Assembly: GCF_011297335.1 (NCBI RefSeq)
Contig: NZ_JAAOTJ010000001.1
Span: 930,001 to 994,000 of the forward strand
DNA: 64,000 nucleotides
Source: Catellatospora methionotrophica
GTDB lineage: Bacteria; Actinomycetota; Actinomycetes; Mycobacteriales; Micromonosporaceae
Direction of reading: 5' to 3'
Position 1 is the first letter of the stretch; each line of letters opens with the position of its first letter. Below are positions 1-8,690 of this stretch, piece by piece. The position numbers and the translations under genes were made by a program. Under the pieces are notes generated by a model. It saw only the letters and a list, made by a program, of their open reading frames with translations, had not been told where the DNA came from and made no database searches.

Positions 1-8
1 CCGTGACC

Positions 9-173
9 TCAGGTAGGACTCCGCTGCCTGGTCCAGCGGCCAAGCATCCGGTAACCGGTGCCCAGCGCATCCGGGGCTGCGGCCTCGGCCGCCCGCGGCG
101 CGGGCACCTGCTCCGGCGGCAGCGGCAGGCGCAGGCCGCCGGGATACAGCAGGTCCACCGGCTCTCCCGCCAC
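9..173 (-). CDS. possible 54-aa ORF or C-terminal gene remnant
   Basis: A short reading frame with a GTG at 173 runs to a TGA at 9-11. It is open further upstream until an in-frame TAG near 200, so it could be the tail of a lost gene. The peptide is rich in Pro, Leu and Ala with no motif I recognise. The rest of positions 1-414 shows no convincing gene; it lies downstream of the leftward adenylation gene that ends at 415. Either a small protein or chance; I cannot decide. Confidence 0.2.
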   Translation of the reverse strand: MAGEPVDLLYPGGLRLPLPPEQVPAPRAAEAAAPDALGTGYRMLGRWTRQRSPT

Positions 174-414
174 AAGTAGGCGCCGCGCTGGCGGTGCCGC
201 CTACGGCATGTTCCCTGCCGCGCCGCGGTCACTGAGGCGATGCGCCCCGAGTCGAGACATGCGAAATGCGAGCTTCCTCGGGCGGTTGGTCAGGTGCCAG
301 AACCCATGGCGGGGCAACAAGGAACTCCATCGGCCGTAGCAGATGTCGCCGTGCGCCTGGCACAGTATGTCGTCGTGTTCAGCCACCAGAGGTCGCCTCG
401 CGGCAGGTAGTCGA

Positions 415-1938
<1,524 letters not shown>

Positions 1939-2026
1939 GGTGGGGGCCTCGCAGGCTCGGTGGTCGGCACGGAGATGGTCGATCAGCGCGGCGCTGCGCG
2001 GATGTCGGGTCGCCTGCGGCAGGCGG

Positions 2027-2794
2027 TCAGGCGCGGTCAGGCCCGTGCGCCTGGCTGGCCGGGGGCCGCACCGCGGCGGCCACGGTCTCGGCGAGGCTGT
2101 GCCAGGCGGCGCCGCCGAACAGGTGGCCGGCGCCGGCGATCTCGCGCACGTCGGTGGCCGCGGTGGTCTCGTGGCGCCAGCCGTCGACGGCCGCCCGGTC
2201 GAGCCGCCCGTCGGCCGACCCGTAGAGCACGGTCAGCGGCACGGTGAGCGGGGCGGCGGGCGCGTACCGGTAGCCGGCGACGAGCCTCATGTCCGCCGCG
2301 ACGACCGGCCGCAGGAGCTCGACCAGCTCGGGTTCCTCGCGCAGCTCGTCGGGCACGTACCGGTCCTGGTCGCGGTCGATGTCGACGGAGTCCCCGGCGA
2401 CGTCGGCCGGGGGCAGCTGGGACGCGACGATCAGGGCGGTCAGCTCCGGCGCCCGGTCGAGCCCGCGGAGCGCCCGCGCGGTCTCGAAGGCCACGAGCGC
2501 GCCTGAGCAGTGGCCGAACAGGGCCACCCGCGGCCACGGCAGCGCCGCCAGCTCGGCGGCGAGTCCGGCGGCGAGGCCGCACAGCGTCGCCGGCGCCGGC
2601 TCGTGCCGGCGGTTCTCCCGTCCGGCGATGCGCACGCCGTGCACGGCGGCCGTGGTGACCACCCGCCCCCAGGAGCGGAACGGGCCCGCTCCGGCTCCCG
2701 CCCACGGCACGCATACCAGCGCGGTGCCGGTGTCGGTGGATGCGCTCCAGGGGACGAGCGACGGCGTCGGTTCGCGCACAGCGCATGTGATCAT
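2027..2794 (-). CDS. type II thioesterase with Cys at the nucleophile position
   Basis: A 255-residue alpha/beta hydrolase of the external NRPS/PKS thioesterase family, which normally clears misprimed carrier proteins or releases intermediates. The nucleophile elbow reads GHCSG (Cys96) where the family usually has GHSMG. The other triad residues are visible as Asp195 (YGSAD) and His224 (GAGH). An N-terminal LVCVPWAGAG segment matches the usual FPxAGG-type oxyanion region. I chose the ATG at 2794 because everything upstream in this frame is low-complexity Arg/Pro/Ser sequence unlike the family and overlaps the divergent MFS gene. It shares a 178-base divergent promoter region with that gene. 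The Cys could make it a slow or transacylating enzyme; that is inference. Confidence 0.88.
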   Translation of the reverse strand: MITCAVREPTPSLVPWSASTDTGTALVCVPWAGAGAGPFRSWGRVVTTAAVHGVRIAGRENRRHEPAPATLCGLAAGLAAELAALPWPRVALFGHCSGALVAFETARALRGLDRAPELTALIVASQLPPADVAGDSVDIDRDQDRYVPDELREEPELVELLRPVVAADMRLVAGYRYAPAAPLTVPLTVLYGSADGRLDRAAVDGWRHETTAATDVREIAGAGHLFGGAAWHSLAETVAAAVRPPASQAHGPDRA

Positions 2795-2972
2795 ACGCGG
2801 GCAGTGACCGCAATCCGGTTGTGAAATGTCTAACAACGACATGAACAACGTCCAACATGGATCACACGGGTGCCTGTGATGAGGGCCGGGTTCGGCATAT
2901 GGTGTGCCGAGCCGCCGGATCGAGCAGGTCGGCACGCGACTCGCGGGAGTCGGGAACCCCGCTGACACAACG

Positions 2973-4280
2973 ATGGGACTTGATGTGACCACCAGCGCAG
3001 ACGACAGCCGCACGGCCAGACTGCTCGCCACGCTCCGCGGGCCGTCCGAGCCGCGGCAGCGCCTGTTCGCCCTGTCGACGATCGTCAACACCATCGGCAT
3101 GGGGATCTTCATCTCCGCCGGAACCATCTTCCTCATCCGGTCTGCCGGGCTGAGCCCGACGACGGTCGGCATCGGACTGACCGTCGGTTCGCTGGTCGGC
3201 GTCGGCGCGGGGGTGCTGATCGGCGACCTGGCGGACCGACGCGGCGCACGCGAGGTCGTCGTCGTCGCCATGGCACTGGAGGCCATCGCCAGCCTCGGCC
3301 TGGTGCTGGTGGACAGCCTGTGGTCGCTGATCGCGGTGGCGACACTGGCCGCGGTCGGCCGGACGGGCTCGGTCAGCGCCCGGGGCGCCCTGATCGGCAT
3401 CCTGGCGGAGGAGGGCAAGGGCGCGCAGCTGCGCACCTACCTGCGGGCCGTCACCAATGTCGGGCTCGCGATCGGGACGCTCGGCGCCGCCGCGGTGCTG
3501 GCCTTCGACACCCGGCAGGCGTACCTCGCGATGATCATCGTCAGCACGCTGACGTTCCTCGGCGGCGCGGCGATCCTGTCCCGGCTGCCGCACCTGCCAC
3601 CGACCCGGGTGCTCAACCGCGACGCCGACGCCCGGCCCGACCGGCGCTGGATCGCGCTGCGCGACCGCCACTACCTCGGCCTGACCGCCGCGGCCGCGGT
3701 GGCATCTTTGCAGTACAGCGTGCTGATCCAGGCGCTGCCGGTGTGGATCGTGCTGCGCACGGAGTCGCCGCGGTGGATGGCGGCCATGGTCATGTTCGTC
3801 GCCTCCGTGCTCGTCGCGGCGCTGCAGGTGCCGGCCACCCGCTCGATCGACGGGCCGCGGTCGGCCGCGCGGCTGCTGGTCCGGTCCGGGCCGCTGTTCC
3901 TGGTGGCCTGGATCCTGATGGCGTACGCCTCCGGCCCCTCGGCATGGATCGCGACCGGCCTGCTGCTGGTCGGGGTCGTGGTGCACTCGCTGGCCGAGGT
4001 GTGGCAGGCCGCAGGCACGTTCGAGCTGTCCTTCGCGCTGGCCCGGCCCGATGCGCACGGCCAGTATCAAGGTGTCATGGGGCTGGGCCACGGCATCGCC
4101 GAGGCGGTGGCTCCGGCCGTCGTCATCACGCTGTGCATCAGCGCAGGCAAACTCGGCTGGGTGGCGCTGGGCGTGATCGTCACCGTCGCCGGGGTGGTCT
4201 GCGCGATGGTCGAGCGCCACTGGGCCGCCTCGCGGGCCACCCCTGCGGGCACCCTGGCCGCCGAGCCGTCGGCCGGCTGA
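2973..4280 (+). CDS. MFS transporter, probable product exporter
   Basis: A 435-residue integral membrane protein of the major facilitator superfamily with roughly twelve hydrophobic segments. A signature-like loop between TM2 and TM3 reads GDLADRRGAREVV, matching the MFS motif A (GxLaDrxGrr). It is inferred to export the cluster product and give self-resistance. The ATG at 2973 starts shortly before the first membrane segment; an in-frame GTG at 2904 would add 23 residues without obvious purpose. Four bases separate its stop from the A-T-C NRPS gene, so the two are probably co-transcribed. Substrate specificity cannot be read from the sequence. Confidence 0.85.
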   Translation: MGLDVTTSADDSRTARLLATLRGPSEPRQRLFALSTIVNTIGMGIFISAGTIFLIRSAGLSPTTVGIGLTVGSLVGVGAGVLIGDLADRRGAREVVVVAMALEAIASLGLVLVDSLWSLIAVATLAAVGRTGSVSARGALIGILAEEGKGAQLRTYLRAVTNVGLAIGTLGAAAVLAFDTRQAYLAMIIVSTLTFLGGAAILSRLPHLPPTRVLNRDADARPDRRWIALRDRHYLGLTAAAAVASLQYSVLIQALPVWIVLRTESPRWMAAMVMFVASVLVAALQVPATRSIDGPRSAARLLVRSGPLFLVAWILMAYASGPSAWIATGLLLVGVVVHSLAEVWQAAGTFELSFALARPDAHGQYQGVMGLGHGIAEAVAPAVVITLCISAGKLGWVALGVIVTVAGVVCAMVERHWAASRATPAGTLAAEPSAG

Positions 4281-4283
4281 CCG

Positions 4284-7283
4284 GTGTCACCGGTGTCGAC
4301 CCGGCCGAGTCGCGGCCCGTCCGGCCCGCACCCGAACGTCCTCGGTCCGGTGTGGGCCCAGGTGCGGCACGGTCCGGACCGACCGGCCGTGCGGTGGCGC
4401 GGCCGGTCGGTGACCTACGGGCAGCTCTGGGAACAGGCCGGCCGCGTCGCCGCGGCGCTGCGCGGGCACGGCGTACGGCCCGGCGACACCGTCGGCATCT
4501 GCGCCCGCCGCTCGGCCGACCTGGTCGCGGGCGTCCTCGGCATCCTGCGCGCGGGCTGCGCCTACCTGCCACTCGACCCCGCCTACCCGGCGGACCGCCT
4601 GCGCTACATGCTCGACCAGGCCGGAGCGGGCGTGCTGGTCGGCCACCGGGACGTCGCCGCCGCGCTCGCGGGCGACCGCGCGCCGGTCTGGCTGGAGTCG
4701 CTCGACGGGGTCGCCGCCCTGCCGGCCGACGATCTCGGCTCCCCCGGCGAGATCGCGTACGTCATGTTCACCTCGGGCTCCACCGGCGTGCCCAAGGGCG
4801 TCATGCAGACCCACGCGGCGCTGGCCAACCTGATCCGGTGGCAGCTGTCTGACTCCGCCGTCGGCGAGGGAGACGTCACCGCGCAGTTCGCCCCGATCTC
4901 GTTCGACGTGTCGTTCCAGGAGGTCTTCGCGACGCTGGCCGCCGGCGGAGTCCTGCTCTGCCTCGACGACGAGGTGCGCCGCGACCCCAGGCTGCTGTGG
5001 GGCGTGCTGGCCGAGGAGCGGGTCGCCCGCCTGTACCTGCCGTTCGTCATGCTGCAGACGCTGGCGCTGTTCGCCGGCGAGTTCGGCGGCGGCGCTCCGC
5101 CGCTGCGGGAGGTCATCACCGCCGGGGAGCAGCTGCAGTGCGGCGACCGGATCAAGCGGCTGTTCGCCGGGCTGCCCGGCTGCCGCCTGGTCAACCAGTA
5201 CGGGCCGACCGAGACGCACGTGTGCACCCGCTACCTGCTGCCCGCGGACCGGCGGAGCTGGCCGCTGCTGCCGCCGATCGGCACCGCCGTCGACGGCGTG
5301 CGGCTGTACGTGCTGGACGAGGACGGCCTGCCGGTGCCGCCGGGCGGGTCCGGCGAGCTGCACGTCGCCGGGGTCGCGGTGGCCGCCGGCTATGCCGGGG
5401 CGCCCGAGCTGACCCGGCAGCGGTTCCGACCCGAGCCGGACGGGGCCGGGACCATGTACGCCACCGGCGACATCGTGCGGTGGCACGACGGCGAGCTGCA
5501 CTACCTGGGCCGCGACGACGACCAGATCAAGATCAACGGCATCCGGGTCGAGCCCGCCGAGATCGAGGCCGCGCTGCGGGCCGTTCCCGGCGTACGGGAG
5601 GCGGCGGTGGTCGCCCGCAAGGATCCCGACACGGGCACGCGGCTGTTCGCCTTCGTGACCGGCGCACCGGGCGCCGTCGACACCGCCCTGGTGCGGCGCG
5701 GGATCACCGGCACGCTGCCCGCCCACCTGCTGCCGCACGACGTGCTCGTGCTGGCGGCCCTGCCGACCACACCGAGCGGCAAGCTCGACCGGGCCGCGCT
5801 GGTCGAGGCCGCGGCGACACCGCCGGCCGAGGACGGCGGTGTCGCCGGGCTGGCCGAGATCTGGCGGTCGGAACTGCGCTCGGCCGGCCACGAGACCGAC
5901 GACCTGCGGCAGGCCGGCGTGGACTCCCTCGCCGCGGCCCGGGTGGCCGCGCGGATCGCCGGGCAGTTCGGCGTGCACGTCGCCGTCGACGAGGTGCTGG
6001 GCGCGAAGTCCGTGGAGCACCTGACCGAACTCGTGCTCGCCGCCGGGCCCGCGCCCCGGCTCGCCGCTGCCCCGGTGGACGGCCCGTACCCGGTCAGTGC
6101 CATGCAGGAACAGATCCTCGTGGGTGAGCTGCTCGCCGACGAGGGCCCGTCGCACTGGGTGCTGATCGAGCTCGACGTCACCGGGCCGTTCGACCCCGAC
6201 CGGGCCGAACTCGCCCTGCACCGGCTCACCGCGCGCCACGACGCCCTGCGTACGCGGTTCGACTTCGCCGGGCGCGGCTTGTGCCAGGAGCACGTGGCCG
6301 GTGCCCGGGCACTGGTGCATCGATCCGACGGCGACGATGTCGGCGGGCTGGCCGCGCGGCTGTGCGGGCAGCGTTACGAACTCGGCGACGTCGCCGTGCC
6401 GCAGGTCGTGATCGCGCGTACCGGCGCCGAGCGCCACCGCGTGCTGATCCGGGTGCACCACGCCTGCTGCGACGGCTGGTCGGTGGCGCTGCTGTGCGAG
6501 GAGTTCGCCGCCCTGTACGGCGGGGCGGACCTGCCGCCGCCGGTGCAGCCGTGGCAGGCCGCGGCGGCGGGCGACGTCGCGGCGGACGTCGAGTACTGGC
6601 TGGACCGGCTGCGCCCGGTGACGGGACGGCCGCCCGCCGACGGGGCCGACGCGCGCGGCCGGGCACCGGACCTGCGCCGCCTGCCGTTCACCCTGTCCCC
6701 CGCCGAGGTCGGCGCGGTCCGGTCGGCGGCCCGTGCCGGGCAGGCGACGCCGTTCGCCGTCATGCTGGCGGCCTGGGCCGCCGTCACCGCCGGCGACGAC
6801 GGCGGGACGTGCGTCGCGGTCCCCGTGTCGACCCGGCGTACCGCCCAGGACGCGCAGTGCGTGGGCCTGCTGCTCAACACGGTGCTCCTGCCGCTGGCCG
6901 GGCGGGCGCCGTCGTTCACCGAGCTCGTGGCGCGTACCCAGGCCGAGGTGTCGCGGGCGCTCGGGCACCGCGACGCGCCGCTGGCCGAGCTGCTCACCCG
7001 GCTCGGCGTCGACCGCAGAACCGCCCGTCACCCGATCACGCAGACGATGTTCACCCTGCAACCGCCCGGTCCGCGTGCCTGGACGCTGGCGGGCGGCGCG
7101 CGGATGCGGCTGTGCGTCGACGTCGGCGTGCCCGAGCCCACCCGGTTCGACCTGTGGCTCAACCTCGACGACCAGGGTGACGAGATCGTCGGCTGGGTCG
7201 ACCACGACGCCGGGGTGGTGGACGAGGGCCGGGTTCGCTCCGTGCTGGACCGCTGGCGGCTGGCGCTGGCCGGGCACGGCTGA
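4284..7283 (+). CDS. NRPS, A-T-C module with proline-like adenylation pocket
   Basis: A 999-residue nonribosomal peptide synthetase with the order adenylation (about 20-505), carrier (about 510-580, phosphopantetheine Ser548 in AGVDSL) and condensation (about 590-995, HHACCDG at 725-731). A-domain motifs FTSGSTGVPKG, NQYGPTET and YATGDI are intact. The pocket read by eye is about DVQYIAQVCK, nearest to proline codes such as DVQYIAHVVK but with two changes, so a proline analogue is possible. The order is unusual because the condensation domain is C-terminal. It would pass the loaded residue to an amino acid on a separate carrier, such as the protein encoded at 8207. The GTG start sits four bases after the MFS stop. 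Confidence 0.92.
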   Translation: MSPVSTRPSRGPSGPHPNVLGPVWAQVRHGPDRPAVRWRGRSVTYGQLWEQAGRVAAALRGHGVRPGDTVGICARRSADLVAGVLGILRAGCAYLPLDPAYPADRLRYMLDQAGAGVLVGHRDVAAALAGDRAPVWLESLDGVAALPADDLGSPGEIAYVMFTSGSTGVPKGVMQTHAALANLIRWQLSDSAVGEGDVTAQFAPISFDVSFQEVFATLAAGGVLLCLDDEVRRDPRLLWGVLAEERVARLYLPFVMLQTLALFAGEFGGGAPPLREVITAGEQLQCGDRIKRLFAGLPGCRLVNQYGPTETHVCTRYLLPADRRSWPLLPPIGTAVDGVRLYVLDEDGLPVPPGGSGELHVAGVAVAAGYAGAPELTRQRFRPEPDGAGTMYATGDIVRWHDGELHYLGRDDDQIKINGIRVEPAEIEAALRAVPGVREAAVVARKDPDTGTRLFAFVTGAPGAVDTALVRRGITGTLPAHLLPHDVLVLAALPTTPSGKLDRAALVEAAATPPAEDGGVAGLAEIWRSELRSAGHETDDLRQAGVDSLAAARVAARIAGQFGVHVAVDEVLGAKSVEHLTELVLAAGPAPRLAAAPVDGPYPVSAMQEQILVGELLADEGPSHWVLIELDVTGPFDPDRAELALHRLTARHDALRTRFDFAGRGLCQEHVAGARALVHRSDGDDVGGLAARLCGQRYELGDVAVPQVVIARTGAERHRVLIRVHHACCDGWSVALLCEEFAALYGGADLPPPVQPWQAAAAGDVAADVEYWLDRLRPVTGRPPADGADARGRAPDLRRLPFTLSPAEVGAVRSAARAGQATPFAVMLAAWAAVTAGDDGGTCVAVPVSTRRTAQDAQCVGLLLNTVLLPLAGRAPSFTELVARTQAEVSRALGHRDAPLAELLTRLGVDRRTARHPITQTMFTLQPPGPRAWTLAGGARMRLCVDVGVPEPTRFDLWLNLDDQGDEIVGWVDHDAGVVDEGRVRSVLDRWRLALAGHG

Positions 7284-7287
7284 CGGC

Positions 7288-8064
7288 TCAGGCCCGCGCG
7301 GCGCCCCGGCGGATGAGGTCGGCGGCCTGTTCCGGCTGCTCCAGCCAGAACAGGTGGCCGGCCCGCAGCAGCACGAACCGGGCGCCGGGGATCTCGGCCG
7401 CCAACTGTGCTCCGGCGTCGGCGGCGAGCAGGCGGTCGGTGTCGCCGTGCACGACCGTCGTCGGTGCCGTGACCAGGTGCAGGCGGTCCGCGGGGCCGTG
7501 GGCGGACATGGCGCCGATCTGCAGCGCGGTGGTCCGCGGCGGCACCGGCGTCGTCAGCATGGCGTCGCGGTACTCCGCCCAGGCGTCGGGACGCACCGTC
7601 CCCGGATCGCGCACCCCCAGCCGGAAGAGGTTGTACGCGGTCGCCGACGCGTCCCCGCGCACCACCGCCGCGGCGACCCCGGCGGCCGCGGCCGGGCGCG
7701 GCAGCGGCCGCCCGCCGCGGGTGCAGCCCAGGAACAGGCTCGCCACCCGGCCGGGGTGGCGCATCGCCAGCTCCTGGGCGACCATGCCGCCCATGGATAC
7801 GCCGGCGACGTGGGCGCTGGACCAGCCGACGGCGTCGAGCAGGCCGGCCGCGTCGTCGGCGAGGTCGGCGACGGTGAACGGACCGTCGGCCGCCGCGGAC
7901 TGCCCGGTCCCGCGGTGGTCGACGGCGACCACCTCGAAGTGTGCCGCGAGCGCGGACAGAAACCCGTCCCCCCAGTGCCGGTGGGTGGCCGCGGCGCCCT
8001 GCATCAGCAGCAGGCGCGGCCCGACTCCACATCGGACGTACGCGAGCCCGGCCGCCTTTCGCAT
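7288..8064 (-). CDS. alpha/beta hydrolase
   Basis: A 258-residue alpha/beta-fold hydrolase. The nucleophile elbow GVSMGG places Ser90, the acid is in HGDTDRL near 208-210, and the catalytic His is about 237 (RAGHLFW). The pattern resembles 3-oxoadipate enol-lactonase and proline-iminopeptidase-like enzymes, but the substrate is unknown. The ATG at 8064 was chosen because upstream sequence in the frame is Arg/Gly-rich and non-conserved. It converges on the A-T-C NRPS gene with a four-base gap and diverges from the free carrier protein at 8207. It could be a tailoring or releasing esterase, or unrelated housekeeping. Confidence 0.85.
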   Translation of the reverse strand: MRKAAGLAYVRCGVGPRLLLMQGAAATHRHWGDGFLSALAAHFEVVAVDHRGTGQSAAADGPFTVADLADDAAGLLDAVGWSSAHVAGVSMGGMVAQELAMRHPGRVASLFLGCTRGGRPLPRPAAAAGVAAAVVRGDASATAYNLFRLGVRDPGTVRPDAWAEYRDAMLTTPVPPRTTALQIGAMSAHGPADRLHLVTAPTTVVHGDTDRLLAADAGAQLAAEIPGARFVLLRAGHLFWLEQPEQAADLIRRGAARA

Positions 8065-8206
8065 GCCGGAAGCGTAACCGCCGCAACGGCATTCACCTGC
8101 GGCGGCCCACCGGCCTGATAGGACCGCCGTGCGGGCGGGTGCGTGCCGGCCATCCAGGGTAGGCGTAGACTGCGGTCGACGCTCATCGACACACTGGGGA
8201 ATCGCG

Positions 8207-8578
8207 TTGGAATTACACGGCACGACGGTCGGTCATGCCTCGGCTCCGGTCGAGACGGTCAGCGACAGCGGCGAGAGGCCTGACCGCCACGATTCCACGC
8301 CACTGCACGAAGGGCAGCCCGTCGATGCGTGCCACACCGCCGTCGCGCGCATCTGGGCCGAGGTGCTCGACCTCGACGAGGTCGCGCCCGGCGACGACTT
8401 CTTCGACCTCGGCGGGGTCTCCCTGCAGGTGATCACGGTGATCCGGCGGACCCGCGCCGAACTCGGGGTGCAGCTGCGCACCCAGACCCTGTTCGACGCG
8501 TCCCGGCTCGGCGACTTCGTCGCCTGTGTCCGCGCCGCCGAAGCCGCGCCGGACGCCGCCACGGAGCGCCTTCGGTAG
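8207..8578 (+). CDS. free-standing peptidyl carrier protein
   Basis: About 123 residues, with a carrier domain at about 42-115. The phosphopantetheine attachment serine is Ser72 in DLGGVSLQV, preceded by the typical WAEVLDLDEV helix. I prefer the TTG start at 8207 because it follows a GGGGA ribosome-binding site. An in-frame GTG further upstream (8129) would add Arg-rich sequence. The protein would carry an activated amino acid for trans-acting enzymes. It is separated by 112 bases from the KS-ACP gene and follows a divergent intergenic region shared with the hydrolase, so it may open the operon that runs to 12610. Confidence 0.82.
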   Translation: MELHGTTVGHASAPVETVSDSGERPDRHDSTPLHEGQPVDACHTAVARIWAEVLDLDEVAPGDDFFDLGGVSLQVITVIRRTRAELGVQLRTQTLFDASRLGDFVACVRAAEAAPDAATERLR

Positions 8579-8690
8579 TGCCGGCTGCGCCAATCGCGTG
8601 AGAGCGCCTCTGCGGTGCGTTCCGCGCACCCTGCCGACGGGCGACTGCAGCGCAGCGGGCGCCGATCGACGCCGACCGACTGGAGTTTCG

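Noticed and set aside
4287-7277. A 996-codon open frame on the minus strand opposite the A-T-C NRPS
   Set aside because: It mirrors the NRPS gene. Its composition is His/Arg/Gly/Gln-rich with no domain, as expected for the antisense of a high-GC gene.
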